A stretch of DNA of 64,000 nt. Source: Charina bottae (lineage: Eukaryota > Chordata > Lepidosauria > Squamata > Charinaidae). The notes below the pieces were generated by a model. It was not told where the DNA came from. It made no database searches and was given only the letters and a program-made list of their open reading frames with translations. The position numbers were made by a program, and so were the translations under genes. Positions 45,260-58,835 of the stretch are shown here, piece after piece. Location of the stretch: NCBI GenBank assembly GCA_023362775.1, contig JALMGJ010000014.1:2626001-2690000 (forward strand), read 5' to 3'. How positions within the stretch are numbered: position 1 is the first letter of the stretch; each line of letters opens with the position of its first letter.

Positions 45260-47550
45260 ATAAATAAGGCAAGGTACCTTTCTCATTTTAATTAAAGAAA
45301 AATTATCTAAAGAAATAAAATCTAGTGAGGCAAGGAGCTTGGGATGCATTGTGGGAAATGTCTGAGCCTATGGCTGCCCTTAATTTAATTATGGTCTTTA
45401 TCTACTGCCCTGCCAGCCCACAAACCAAGTGTCCCCAAATCTTCAGGTACATCCAGTGAAGACTTCTAGATTGTAGGTTTTCAATGTGACCGAAGGGGAA
45501 AATTATTAAATGCATGACTGGAGAAAAATCGTACTAATTACGGTTAATTTTAATTACATTTATCTGTAAATCCGTGAAATCAATTCATTTCTGTCCTTGT
45601 GCCACCCACTATGTTGGGAGCATGTTTCCCCACTTTGAGACACAACGGCCACGTGTGGCCTCAACCCAACAGGGAAAAAAAATGTGCACCTTGACCCAGA
45701 GAGGGTGGGAAGTTGAACAAAGGAGTAAATAACTAATCAGTGCTTCAGAAGACCGGTACCTCGTGACAGGGGGAATAGCTACGCCAAGGTTCTTCCAGGA
45801 CTTTCAAGCAGGAATCCAGACACATGGTTCAGGATTGGTCCCAGTGGAAAGATGGCGAGATATAATAGCTCTTCTTGGCTTCTGCCTCCCACCACCCACC
45901 CAAGCTCTCTCTGCCTCCTTTGAGCTGCTATATCTTGCACATATTTCTGCCAAAGCAAGGTCCATTTTAGACTCTTCCCCCACAGGTAAATTTGCTCATT
46001 TGTGAAGACAGTTCACAATCCTTGGGAAGCATGTTCTTATGAGGACTCTGACCCTCATTCACAGTAATCAAGCCAGCCAAATTCACAAAAATAGGGTAAA
46101 ATAAGATAAATCACAGCTGGCAGGACAGACTATAAAAAAGGAAGCCAGACAGTGCCCTCTTGGGGAATTGTAATGTGCTATGCATAAAAGAATGCTGTAA
46201 TGAACTGTAAGTTATTGCACTTTTAGAAATTCAAATAAACTGCTTACAGTTTGCTTGGAGACTAATGTTATTTCTACAATTGGTTAGTCACCCTGTAGCA
46301 GGGCCTCTCGTTTGACTTGTAACGTAGTGATGCTTGTTCAGCATAAAGTAGAATTAAGAACTCAGCTGTTCGCATGTGTGACCTCTTGCTGCACAAGCTA
46401 AGGAAGATTGACACAGGAGCTACAGTTTTATAAGAGTAAATAGTTGGGAGTCATCTGATTGTGGTTGCTCCCATATTGATTTCCCTGGAATTGCTATTTC
46501 CTGCTCACTTTGTGTGATACAATGAAAGGATGTCATTGCCAACAACTGCCTTCTTCTTTGCTCTCCAGCGTGTTTTAGACCTGATATTTGGGTGATTTTT
46601 TTTTCAAACAGTAAATGCTAGTGAATTAATGTTTTGTGGGCTATTGTGCTTTTAATTGAAGGCTTCCCATTTTGTAGATTCTGCCCATTTCGTTTCTTCT
46701 TGTTCAGCGTAGCTGAAGGAATGGAGATTAATTGGCTTTAATTAATCATCTTATTTTGCAAACAAAGGAAAGGAAAAAAGAAATGAAAAGATGGCAGTAA
46801 TAAAATTCTTTATCCTCTGGAAATAAATTAATTAAGGAGGAATTTATCACACTTTTCTTAGATGTGCTGGACAGGAAGCAATAAAACAAGACAAATCAGG
46901 AAGGATAATATTTTTATTTTAATATTCCAGAGGCTTGGCTGAATGGGACTTCTGAGTAAAACATTTAAATGGATCGTGAACATAAGGAAGGTCACTTCTG
47001 GATAATAATTAATTCACTTCTACCTCACTGGAGAAAAACAATATCTCAACAACAAAAAATTACTGACCCAACATATCTTTGATACAGACTTTCAGTCCAT
47101 CTGGTTTTGGGTTCCTACCTTGAACCACAGATGCTCCCCAAGTTTTCAAACAGGTGGGCAAAGCTTGGGCGAAATCTTGGAGCTGTGGCCTGTCATGGTA
47201 GCTGTAACTTCCACCTTCATTTGCTTGTTTGTCAAACAGGAGGTGGCCCACTCAAAATTTCTTATTCAGGGAACCTTTTTGTAATTTCCGCCAGCGAGAA
47301 TAGGTGGCCTAAAGAAACGACTCCATCTGGATGCTGGCACAATTTGGACATGGATTCTAATGCAGGGATACTCCTGGGACTTTTTTCATCAAAATCTAAT
47401 CTTGCGCTGTAGAATTCTTAATTACCTGACTTTATTTCTAATAAGGAATAGATGCATTAAGAATCCTCTGTGGTTTCATGCTTCCCCCCACCCACCCCCA
47501 GAATTTGTATAGATTTGCACATGGACCATTTGCTACAGGGTCATAACGTA

Positions 47551-47640
47551 TGCTATATATTTATTTATTAATTTATTTGTCATATTTATATCCCGTCCAT
47601 CTCTCCCACAAGGAGGGACCCTGGGCGGTTACATTATTGG
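47551..47640 (-). mobile_element. L2/CR1-type 3' tail fragment
   Basis: An ATTT-rich run precedes CATATTTATATCCCGTCC and CACAAGGAGGGACCCTGGGC, nearly the same phrase as at 16780. Confidence 0.6.
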
Positions 47641-47964
47641 TAGACATGTGAGCATTTATAAGCAAAATAATCAATGACTTGCTATGCTTTTCTCTGCCTT
47701 TTGTGGGTCTTTGGTCTACTCCCCCCCATTGTTATTAATTTTTAAAAGATTAATTTTTTTAAAATGTTTTATTGAATTTCTATTATTATAACTGTCTGTA
47801 ATGGCCTTGAGTAACAATGCAGGATCCTGTTTCCTGAACTGACTACAACCAGATATCCCAAAGGGAAACTCACAAACAGAGAATGAAAGTAAATACCATT
47901 TGTGGTATTTTGAGATGATTGTCTCAAAAGATAGAGGCTCCATACAGTGCCTAAGAGACCTTCT

Positions 47965-48062
47965 TTCTGTAGCCAAGAATTTGTCTAACCCCCTTTTGCA
48001 TGGCTTAAATTAGGAACCAACTCCATTTGTGGGAAGCATTGTGTAAAGCTCTTTCTGTGTTG
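47965..48062 (-). mobile_element. CR1-type fragment, old
   Basis: GAATTTGTCTAACCCCC, TTTTGCATGGCTTAAATTAGG and GTGTAAAGCTCTTTCTGTG follow the order seen in the CR1-like fragment at 32560. Orientation is uncertain. Confidence 0.4.
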
Positions 48063-48804
48063 TTTTTTTTTTGGGGGGGGGAGGCAAGCAGCTTATTTAC
48101 CAATGCTATAAAAAGACAACAATTCCTTTGATTCAGAAGTAAAATATAGACTCACATGTTAGTCTTCTTTGAGGGATGAAATGGCACAGTGTCTTTCTCA
48201 TGTTCTTTTCTCCCATTCTCTTAGGCACAAGGGTAACATGAGAATCAACTTCACTCCAATGTTAGAAAGAAATAATGAAACAGAAGCTGTTGGTTCTGAT
48301 CATCTCTAGTCTCTGACAAAATTCCCTTTCCAACTCCCACAGATGTTTTGGACAACATTTCTCTGTGTAACTTGGCAGGAGTTACCTAAACAGCTGCAGC
48401 AGGAGGCAGCCCAGGAGTGGTGCTGTCTGTCGTTAGATTCCTACTTAGCAAATCTTCTCTTACCAAGTTGCAGCCTACAGTTTTGAATATCATCAAACAG
48501 CATTTTTCACCAGTAGAGGCAAAACGAACTCCATCAGCCACTCTACCAGATTCATTTACTACAAAAGGGTGCACTCCTTGAATTTTAACTTAAAGTGTGC
48601 TTAGCTGCCAAGCCAATGGAGTTTAACTTTTGCTGTTAGTAAGAATTCTGTTGGGATGCAGGCATTTACTAAGGAAGCTTCCCAAACCAGAGACAACATC
48701 AACTTTGAATGAAAACGGAGTAGGATCATGCTTTTATTGATGCAGGCAGGGTTTTGTTCCAACTGAAGTAAGCTTCTGACTGGGAAGCATCTGGAGATAT
48801 TGAT

Positions 48805-48950
48805 GCTACCATAATATTTATATATTTATTATTTAAAAGATTTATATGGATGCCCATATTGTAAAGCACAGCTCTGGGTGGCTCACAACAATAATAAAAT
48901 CACCAACAAGAAAACAAACCAAAACCCCCCACAGTTGCTCAATCCATCAT
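48805..48950 (-). mobile_element. L2-type 3' tail fragment
   Basis: TATATGGATGCCCATATTG, then GCTCTGGGTGGCTCACAAC and AATAATAAAATCACCAAC resemble the reverse complement of the squamate L2 3' end. Confidence 0.45.
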
Positions 48951-50914
48951 CTCCACCTATTTGTCTATGTAATTATGAAGACAGAATATGTTCTGTCTTC
49001 CATGACATTTCCACTTTTTAAAATTAATCAATCCTTGGATCAAGAAACGATGAGCTTAGGAAAAGAAAACTAAAAATAATGAGTAACAGCTTATCATTCC
49101 AAAAAGAGAAACATAAACTTTCTATTTCAGCTACAGTCACCTCTCTTGTGAACATTCAGATTCCAGTATGTAAAGGTAGCCCTGAAACTTTGTGTGTGGT
49201 CTCAGTAAGGACTGGACTTCCCCTGGGACCCAGGAGAATTAGCCATCACTGAAAAAAGGCCAGAAGCAAGTCTGTGGTCCAGAAGATGAAGGGGGAATGT
49301 CCCAGAACAGCCAACAAAAAACAGAGATCAAAAAAGAATCAGGAACCAAGCAGAAGAATGAAATAGCTTTGTCTTGTCATACCTAGTGCTTTCAAATGTG
49401 AATACAACCCCCACCATCCTTAGTTAGTACAACAGCATTTCAGGTCCAGGATCAAGCTCTAAGACCCAAACTTCATAGATCCTGGTAGCACAGATCCCTG
49501 GTAGCAGGGATTAGTCCCTGAAGGTACAGCTGAATAGACAGGCAGGTTAGCTGGGACATCAATATTTGGTGCCCTTGGACCCCAGATCTCAGTTTGCTAG
49601 ATTCAAAATTCAAGCAGACCATTGGGAGCACAGTGGACAATCTGGATTTTTATTGCTAGGAATTTCAGTTTAGGGCCCTCCCTAGTGGTTTATGCTCTGA
49701 CAATCCCCTTTTCTCAAGAATGTTACTTCTAATATCGATCTCTAGTTTTACAAGGGCATTCTTTGCAATCTAAATCTATGTTGACATCCCACCCTCAATT
49801 CCCCAGAGAATTCCCATTAATATCAGAGTCCGTTGTGAATCATTTGTGATATTAAACATAATAGTAAAACTGTAATCTTCTGTGGATATGATTGATGTGT
49901 CAACTTACATTTGCTGAAAATAGGCTACTGGCCTTAAAATGTCTGAAGAAAGCATAAGAGCTGTTACATCCTTTGCTATAGATAGTTATTAGTAATTGAA
50001 TAGGGTCTGTGCCTTTAATTGAGGAGTAAACTTTGTAGAACTGAATCTCTCTCTGGTTATCACCAAATGGAGTTTCCTTGAATTGAGGAGAACTTAAAAG
50101 GTGTCTAAATTTGGCAGGTTTCATTAGTAGCAGGACTTCAATCCATCAGAGTAAACCATCCAATTATAGTTCAAGCGTTGATTCTACCTGTGTGCTTCTT
50201 TAATCTATCTTGTATTTTCCAAAAAATATACTGAGTCAGATGTTCAGATGCTGTCAGTGGTAGCATATCCCATGATTTTAGGGATTTTAACTAAACACAT
50301 AAATTGAGGAGGTGACCTTCTGTCTTTAGTATCCATACAAATATTCTGACCCTGTAGAAGAATCATTTTTCTCTAGCAGAAGAAAAATCTGCTTCTTTGG
50401 CTTATAGACTCAAGGGCTAAAGGATAAAAGGATGTATATGATTTCTTTGTGTGGGGTCTCAGTGCACCAATACGCCCGTTTATTTGTTCTTGATGGAGAT
50501 GCTGAAAAGTAATAGTTTATTTTATCTGCACAGTCACAGGTAGAGGCTGACTTCTGAAATAATATAAGCCACCTCAATTTCATGAACACCAAATAGGACT
50601 TAATAAGGCATCAAGGTTTTTCTGCCAAGGGGAGAAGAGTGGAGAAGCCTTTCAGGATTATAAGTGATGTTGTTGCTACTGTTTCATTGTTTTCACCTTA
50701 TGGATGCAGGTTTAAATATAGCTCTTTTCTCTCTCCAGTGACTTACTGAAAGTAACAGTAAAGATATTCAGATTTCAAATCCACAAACCAAAATGTTACA
50801 TTTCTCCAGCTGGGTCACTTGACATGTTTTGGCAGGCATTTACTGTCATTCCCAGGAAAAGTAGGAGGACCAGTTTGTATGGGTAGAGATAAACTTTCAG
50901 ATACCCAGATCCCA

Positions 50915-52170
50915 CATTTGGGGGAAATGTTGTGGAAAAGGTGATGGAACTGCAGCTTCAGAGGGCCCTGGAGGAAGCAGATTATTTGGACCCCTTTCAG
51001 TCAGGGTTTAGACTGCGCGTCATGCCAGCCACATGACCGTGGAAGTGTCTTCGGACAACGCTGGCTCTTCAGCTAACCAACGGAGATAAGCACCGGCCCC
51101 TAGAGTCGGACACAACTGCACAAATGTGTGGGGGGAACCTTTACCTTTATAACAACGAAACAAGATGGATTGCACTTGTTGATAATCTCTGGCAGGAGTG
51201 GGGTGGTGGTGGTGCATCCATCTAAGCACTCCTTGATCTCTTGGTGACCATTGATCATGGTATTTTTGGGGACTGCTTCAGGGGGTTAGCTGTGAATGGC
51301 ACAGTGTTGTGGTGGTCCTCCTCTTTCCTCCAGGATCAGTTCCAGTCAGTATTGGTAAGGGAAGAAGGTCTAGACCTAAGTCCCTGCTTTTCAGGGTTCC
51401 ACAAGCTCTACTCCTCTCTTATTTCACGTCTACATGAAGGTGCTGGATGAGGTCATCCAATGGCACCAAGTCAGGTATGGTCAGTATGCTGATGATGCTC
51501 ACTTATACATATTTACTCTGGGCCAACCAAATGATGTCCTCAAGGTTCTATGTACAGCTGCCCTTGAGGATTATTTGGAAGATACAGCTGGTCCAGAATG
51601 CAGCAGTGTGAATAGTTATGAGCATATCTCAGTACGCTCATGCAACACCTCTACTTCATGAGCTGAAATAGCTCCCAGTGGGCTTCCAGGTATAATTCAA
51701 GGTGCAAGTTATCACCTATAAAGCCATTCATGGCACATGGCCGGGTTATTTATGGGACTGGCTGTCTCCAATTATTTTGGCCCATCCCACAAGATCTGAG
51801 AGGGTGGCATTCTCTTCATCCTTTCTTTCAAGGAGTGTCAGCTGATGAGACACTTCTCTGTCACAGCATCTGCCTTATGAAACAGGATACCTTCCAACAT
51901 TTGGATATCTCTGACCCTGCCAACCTTTTTTAAGGCATTGAAGACCAGCTTCTTCCCATGGGTTAGGATGCCAGGTGAACCAGTCTTTGGGGAAATGGCT
52001 GTGTGAATTATGAGACACCTGAAGTGTGATTGTTGTTGTTGTTGTTGTTCTTATTGGTTGTTTTTTAATTGGTTGTTAGCTGCCCAGAGTCACATGGTGA
52101 GTGGGTGGCCATATAAATTAATAATTGATAGGTGGGTGGCAATATAAATTGAGAAGAGAGACAGACAGAC
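50915..52170 (+). mobile_element. L2-clade LINE remnant with YADD reverse-transcriptase motif
   Basis: Frames read MELQLQRALEEADYLDPFQS (interrupted), VTIDHGIFGDCFRGL, VLWWSSSFLQDQFQSVLV and QVRYGQYADDAHLYIF. YADD is the catalytic aspartate pair of the reverse transcriptase. LISRLHEGAG just before shows a frameshift into the next frame at about 51434. The 3' part (AGCTGCCCAGAGTCACATGG, then GGTGGCCATATAAATT) is the L2-type end. It is split by a truncated SINE at 51014-51150 and has stops and shifts throughout; inactive. Confidence 0.8.
51014..51150 (+). mobile_element. Sauria-type SINE, strongly 5' truncated, inside L2
   Basis: Only the last 137 bp are present, from GCGTCATGCCAGCCACATG to the CCTTTACCTTTAT tail. 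It sits within the L2 reading region, after TCAGGGTTTAGACTG. No clear target duplication. Confidence 0.8.
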
Positions 52171-52468
52171 AGACAGATGACAGGACTGATGCATTATGTT
52201 ACACTTACAGCAGAACTGAATATCCAACATCACAAGATACCCCAGCCTGCAACATACTTGTCACAGGTTTGCAACTTGGGTTATGAATCAAATCCCTATT
52301 TATTGTTTCTACAAGTTCCTCTACAACAGGGAATCTACCAGCCTGAAGATATAAAGGACAAGGTAGTATATTTACAGATAATTTTCAGAAGCAGTGCGAT
52401 GGCCTCCTCCCTTGGAAATAATACCAATATGAGAGGCTGGCAGCTTGCTGCTGTTTGGGTTTCCTTAA

Positions 52469-52489
52469 ACACACACACACACACACACA
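52469..52489. repeat. (AC)n microsatellite
   Basis: About ten AC units followed by AGAGAGAG. Confidence 0.9.
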
Positions 52490-53475
52490 GAGAGAGCAAT
52501 TCCATGACATTAAATAAGACCCATAGTGATAAAAGTCATATTTAAAATGAAAACCCTTATCCAAGTTACATAAATGAGTTACAAAAAATTGAATTTGAGC
52601 ATGGCATGGTTCGCTCTTATTTCTTATCAAGGCTGCAGCGTCTCCACCTCCATTTGAACATGAAGAACGGAAGAGGGCCTGTCATTTGTTGATGGCTGTT
52701 TCTGCGGCCGTGTCCTTTTAACTAAAGGTGCTGCACACGGGCTTCTATTAGCAAAATGCCAGCAGTGATATATTGTGGCTTCATTCCTGGAAAGATACAA
52801 TCTTCTAGAAATGGAGGCTTGAATCAGGACCACAGAGAGCTCCCCAGATACACTCTTCTGGGTAATTAGCTATTTTAATTTGTTGAACTTCCATCCTGCT
52901 TCTTCTACAGTAACTCAAGATGATGTACATAGCACTCTCTTTCTCAGTTTTTACATAAAAGAACAACCCTACAAAGTAGAATGGCTGAGAGTGACCAGCT
53001 CAAAATCATCCAGGGAGTTCCTATGGTCTCCGCAGCCCTTGTCCAGCACCTTAACTATTACATTGCACTGGTCCTCAGTGTGATACTGAGTGCAAAATTG
53101 TTTGTAAATTGCATGTTCCCTTGTGATTGGGTTGGAACGTCTATTGTGTCCTTTGGGTTGATGGAATATAAGCCTAGCTTGATTGCCGTTCCCATTAGAC
53201 CAGAGAAGGTGTCTCCAAGGTCCAAAAAGAAAAGATTGAGCTACATCCTCCAGAATCAGGAATGTGGGTTCTGATGGTTTGTGGGAACTTCTTCTCTACT
53301 GTAGTTTTTACTGGAATAGCTGCTTTGAAGAATGACCACTGGAGAAACTTAGGAACCAAATTGCCTTCAACTCAGAGCTCTCTAATTAAGGATCCTGGGC
53401 TATGACCTTAAGTCAGTTGCTTCTTTCAGTTTCATTTTGTTCACAAGACATTTCTGAAATGTGCCTATCCCTGTA

Positions 53476-53602
<127 letters not shown>

Positions 53603-53771
53603 TGTAAAGGACATCTTTCACTGGAGTCACTCCGTTCCTTCTTCCTAAGGCAAAACTTCCAAGAGACTAATTCTTTAGAGATCAGCCATGTCTGATTTCT
53701 TCACCGCCTCCCCCATCCCGGACCCCATTTGGGCAAGAGGTGTTGATCTTTTCTCTGTGCTTCCTTTTTAG

Positions 53772-53900
<129 letters not shown>

Positions 53901-54224
53901 TAAAAGAGTTTGCACTTTGAAGGATTTCTGTATGCAAATGTTCTACACAGCAACAGTTGTGATGATCTGTCTACAAAAAAACACCCTTTTGTTTTCTTAT
54001 TGTTTAAAGGCATTACTCTGATGTTCATTAAAATATCAGAATTAGCTCAAGTTGAGTATTTTATTAGGCCAAAAATTGGTCAAGAGACTTTTCATACTTT
54101 GCCAGGTATTGTCATTTTTTAAATTAACATTATGGGAAAATTAGAAATCACACGAATTGTAAAACTCACCATCACAAATTAGATTCTTTAGATTTTGTAG
54201 TGGAATATCAAATCAGGTAAAGTA

Positions 54225-54405
54225 GGTGGCTGTAGCTAATTCACCTTGGCTGGTTTATAAGAAGAGCTAAGCAGGGTCAGCCCTGCTTAGTACTTGAATG
54301 GGAGATCACCTGCACACACCAGAGCTGCAGGCTCAATTGGAAAATCAAAATAATCTCCTGATAGTTGCCAGGAGTCTAGCTCAACTCAACAGTACCTTTA
54401 CCTTT
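54225..54405 (+). mobile_element. 5S rRNA-derived SINE with Sauria/Bov-B-type tail
   Basis: AGAGCTAAGCAGGGTCAGCC followed by TGCTTAGTACTTGAATGGG and AGATCACCTG matches the internal promoter region of 5S rRNA with few changes. Downstream it ends GTACCTTTACCTTTTA, the tail of the Sauria-type SINEs here. So a 5S promoter head is joined to a Bov-B-type tail. The 5' limit is approximate. Confidence 0.75.
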
Positions 54406-55904
54406 TATGGGTGAAGTTACCTTTAATAATAATAATAAACCTCCTATTCTATGACATATTAAGTCTGCCTTTTGCAAAGTGGTGTGGATGATTCCCTTCT
54501 GTTCTCCTTCCAGCAGTTAGCTGAGTATAGAAGGAGAAGGAAGAAAGTGTTTTGATTACCTTCAGAAGAATGCAATCCACTGATAGAAGGGCTTCCTACC
54601 TTCTACAAAGCTGCATTCTCGGACGATGCTCATTGACAAATGTGCCAGTGTCTATCAGAACTTCAGCTTTTACCCCACATGGTCCTATTGAAATGGTCAT
54701 TTGGCTTGGGCTTCTAATCTGCAAGCCCTTTGTCAGCCTTCCCAACAAGATGCCTTCCAGTATTATGGGACTAGAACTCCCACATTTCTCCATCAGGGAG
54801 ACAAGTGGGTGAAAAGCATTTAGACAAAATGGGCCCACAAGTCAGATGGCAGCATGTTCACACTCTGAACAATAACTGTATTTTAGCCCAGCCTGGTGAG
54901 TTGCTCTCTCTAATCCCTGTGCAAAATGAGATGACCAAAATATTGTCAGACACAAATCTAGATGGATGTTAATCCTGTCTTTGCCCTTGGATTCAGCTGT
55001 GCTTAGGTGAGAAAGGAGACCAGTAATTTCATCACTCGAAGAAAAGGTTTTGTTTTTTTTTTTAAAAAAAGCAGGCTTTCCTTGGGGGGGGGGGGAATGG
55101 TAGATTGAGAAAAAAGGCAGAAAAAGAAAAGGAAGCTTATAAATTCAATTCCCCTTTGGTAGGATTTTCCTTGCCTGATCCTATTGTGCCATCCTCTTAC
55201 TTGGTCTCAGCCCTGCTGCCCAGTAAAACATGATCTGTCTGAGAGCAGGAACACAACAGACACCCCAAGACTCAGAACAAGAACACACAGAATCCACCTA
55301 TAGAGCAGTTCATCTCCTTTGCTAATTTTCTTCTCAGTATTTCCAGGACAGGGAAACGTAGGCCAGCTGGGTATCTGCCTCTCCCATATCTGCTAGTAGA
55401 AAATACTTTTTCTCCAGAAAGGGTGTACAACTCCATCCCCTCCCTGTAAGATGCCATCAGCCAAAGGGCAGAAAAACATTTGCAACATTGGCCAAGTATG
55501 TTTCTGTGTTTGTTTTGTTCTTTTCCATTACAGTGATGGAAACTTCACTGAAACGTTTGGTGGTTGCCCCTAAACAATATGATCTACCAACTCTTGTGGA
55601 ATATCTACCACTGAACTCGGTCCTTCAAACTGTGGTTTTGAAGAGAATGCTATATCCACGTTCTCCTTTTCCTTTTCCTTCTCCTTCTCCAAAAAGCCTG
55701 CCTCTACAAAGAAAGTAAAGAATTGCTAAATTGAGTATTTTCAGTATTTTAGAACAAGAGTTGTCCTTGTGGCCTTCAGAGCAGATGGGAGGCATTCCTT
55801 GTGCTTTGGGACTTTCAGGGTCAACAAATTTTTTCTTTAAAAAAAATCTGCCATGTTACAGAAAGGATTCTTATATTCATAGGTTGTGTTGGAACCCCTT
55901 AGAG

Positions 55905-56104
55905 CAGGGGTACCCAACCTTTTTGGCATGAGGGACCGGTTTTGTGGAAGACAATTTTTCCACAGACCGGGGGGCGGGGGGGGGTTGCAGGTGGGAGCCA
56001 ATTGCGCAGACTGGGGGGTGGGATTCGGAGACCAGCATGGCGGCCCGGTTCCTAACAGGCCATGGACTGATACTGGTCCGCGGCCCAGGGGTTGGGGACC
56101 CCTG
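55905..56104. mobile_element. hAT-type element, 200 bp
   Basis: The ends CAGGGGTACCCAACCTTTTT and GGTTGGGGACCCCTG are inverted repeats. Duplication CCTTAGAG/CTTTAGAG (7 of 8). Next to each end lie GAGGGACCGGTTTTGTGG and GGTCCGCGGCCC. The ends closely resemble a mammalian hAT (Charlie-group) family as I recall it. Confidence 0.85.
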
Positions 56105-57275
56105 CTTTAGAGCTCAAATTTAGAGATTAGCATATAGTTTTCCTTTCCTTTTCTGTTCTTTATATTACCTCCCTAAATGTCAGCTCTTGTGTCTGAAGTC
56201 CCTCTGTAATCTCCCTGTGGGGTTTGGAGAAGACTCCTATTGCTTAGCACTAATACACTGAATAAAAGCAGTGGAGCAGTTAAGTAATTAAAAGAGTAAA
56301 TATTTATTTAACAATAGAAGGCTTGAAAACACATTACAGTAGTCTTCCTGTAAAGATCTGCTTTGCACAGCAGATGAAAACAGTACTGAAAGCCCATCTG
56401 TGCCTCTTCCCTTCATATTCCAGCATGGAAAACTACAGCTGACATTATGTTAATCTATGGTTTCCATCAGACATTTCCTAACAAATAACTACAAATACAT
56501 TTCCTGCCTGTTCAAGTGGCATCTCCCCATCTGCTTCCACTCCCCATTCAGATGACATTTTGCTTCTTCTGTAGACATCGCCTATCATTTCTTTTCCCAA
56601 ACCCTCAGACCCAGCTTGCCCATACCCTGTTCCACACACATCAGCTTCATCACAAATAACCAGAAATGGCAGGTTCAAATGGGCCTGTCATTTTTCTCAA
56701 TTTCATGTGTTGCAATTTAATCAAGGGTGGATTTCTGACAGAGGGACTCTGATGGGAGGTCTAGCTGTTGACCTGCTGCAAAAACACAGTCTTGTTCCTC
56801 TCCTCATTCAAACTAATGGAATATTGTGGAGTAGAGTAATTAAATAGGGCCTTTGGACTCATTTGTCTGGTGTATATTGTGCACAGTGAGATGATGGGAG
56901 AGGAGATTATGCTGTTGCTGTATTTTCCAAACAGTGAATTTTTCCACGGCTTTTCTGTATGTTCACTTGGATGGATACTTCGGTTTAACAAACGTGTTAC
57001 CTCCTCGCTCGGGCATGGTCTACATGGGCAACTCATCAAAGTGGGAGAAAGCTAGTAGACTTCTGATGGATAAGAAGGAACTGTATCACATTTTTTCCCT
57101 TATGCCAAAAGGTCCTGGCAGTAGAAAACTAGAGTAACAATGAGTGGTCTGAGCTTGATAGGACATGATATGCTACTTATACATGAAAGGAAAAGGTATT
57201 TTTAATGTGGGAGAACATACACCAGGGCAACTGTGCAATTACCAATTTTACAACTTCATGCTAACGTGTGTAGAT

Positions 57276-57537
57276 CAGGGCTTTCCAAAGTTTTTCCCGC
57301 GGCGACACACCAACCGGCGTTGGTGTGTTGCCGCGGGAAAACCCGGAAGTGCGGCAGCGCGCAAAAACCCGGAAGTGCTGCTCCTGCTTTCGGGTTTTGC
57401 GCGCTGTAGTTGGTGTGTCGCCGCGGGAAAACCCGGAAGCGCTGATGACGATCAGCGCTTCCGGGTTGTGTGGCGACACACCAGACTGTGTGTGGCGACA
57501 CACTTTTGTGTCGCGACACACAGTTTGGAAAGCTCTG
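57276..57537. mobile_element. hAT-type element, 262 bp, CpG-rich with hairpins
   Basis: The ends CAGGGCTTTCCAAAG and GTTTGGAAAGCTCTG match the element at 38901. Target duplication GTGTAGAT/GTGTAGAG (7 of 8). The interior is full of CG: CCGCGGGAAAACCCGGAAG occurs repeatedly and a perfect 16-bp hairpin lies at 57431-57446/57451-57466 (arm ACCCGGAAGCGCTGAT, loop GACG). No coding capacity. Confidence 0.88.
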
Positions 57538-58725
57538 GTGTAGAGTCTTTATGTAGTTAAGTCACTAGAAGACACTGATTTTAGTTGCATTTTATTATTC
57601 ATATTTCTATTCCTGCCCATCTCCCCCAATGGGCATAAGACAGACAATAGCAAATGCTTGCTGAATTGAACTCCCCATCTGAAGGGCGTAGGTGGGGGTG
57701 GAGGAGGCAGGTTTAGGCAGTCTTTTAATGAAAGATATTCAGCTTGATTTCCAATCTAAACCTGTGTATTGCAAGATACACTGTTTTCCATTATTTTCAA
57801 AACCCAACCGATATTGGGGGTGGATAAGTACAAAAGTTGTGTTAGAACTAATTCTCTTTTTCTCTTGGTTGAACTCCATGTATCCTAAAATACCCTCTTC
57901 TTTTCTCTTGATTCAGACAATTTATGTAACAATTTGTCATGGGATGGATGCTTTTAGACAAGGTTTTAAGCTTGTTGGTTTTAATAGATGCTCTTGCACT
58001 GTGTGATAGTGATGATTCTATTTATTTGCATACATAGCATGACACAAAATCCATCATTCTTTGGGCCAGTGGGGAGAATGATTTATGGAAACATAGCCCT
58101 GTATGACATAGGCCATCTTCCTGCTAGCATGGGTCAGAAGAAAATAGGCTAAACAAGTTAACTACCACAATTCTGAAGCTTCAGGCATCTTCAGCCTGAA
58201 GCAGTTGCCTGTTCCACCTTGCATCTGCCTTCAGATCTTAGTTTGGAATAGGGCTGTCACTGAACAGCTATTACTTGGGAGATCAATTCCAGAGAAAGAA
58301 GCTGGTTCTTGCAAAATTCCCTTTTTCTAGAACATGATGTTGAAGATAAGTCATAGGAAAGGGAATCCCTGGAAGACAGAAAAACAAGTAGGGATTCAGG
58401 ACTTGAAGATGGTTCATGGAAAATGGAGAACAGCCTTGGCTGGGTGTCCATCTAAGCTGGACTTGTTTCCATAGTTTTATTGGGAACAACAATAAACCAC
58501 ACGGTATTTGTTCAGACAATATGCATGGTGGATGGGTTACCAGAACACGCTGAATCACAAACTACCCAGCCTAACCTAATTTAGCCTACCCATTTTAGCC
58601 TAGCATGTTCTGCAGACTCTGTCTTGTAATTGGTTATTCTGTACAACAAAGGTTTGTTTTTACATATGTATGAAAGTTATAGAAGTGAACTGTGGTGGTC
58701 ATTATTATTATTATCTCTGTCTTAG

Positions 58726-58835
58726 GGGCGCAAGCCTGGCTATTTCTCTTTTCTGGATCCGTTTTCTCCTGGGGTTTGGCTCTTCATGTTACTTGCCTAC
58801 CTTGCAGTGAGCTGTGTCCTCTTCTTGGTGGCCCG
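58726..58835 (+). CDS. GRIK4: GRIK4 internal exon: first membrane segment M1
   Basis: This 110-bp exon (36 codons plus two bases; phase 0 in, phase 2 out) starts [15 protein letters not shown] and ends CVLFLVA plus the first two bases of an arginine codon. Acceptor GTCTTAG, donor [24 protein letters not shown] is the M1 transmembrane helix, which carries the chain from the glutamate-binding clamshell into the membrane. The donor after CG is chosen because the conserved VAR-LTPYEW junction must be completed from the next exon, which I do not find in the remaining 5.2 kb. Confidence 0.97.

Noticed and set aside
46661..46870. AT-rich block with several TAATTA-type motifs as a possible conserved enhancer
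   Set aside because: Homeodomain-like core motifs are expected by chance in AT-rich intron; without cross-species alignment there is no support.
54225..54405. Possible genuine 5S rRNA gene
   Set aside because: Only part of the 5S sequence is present with substitutions, and it continues into a SINE tail.
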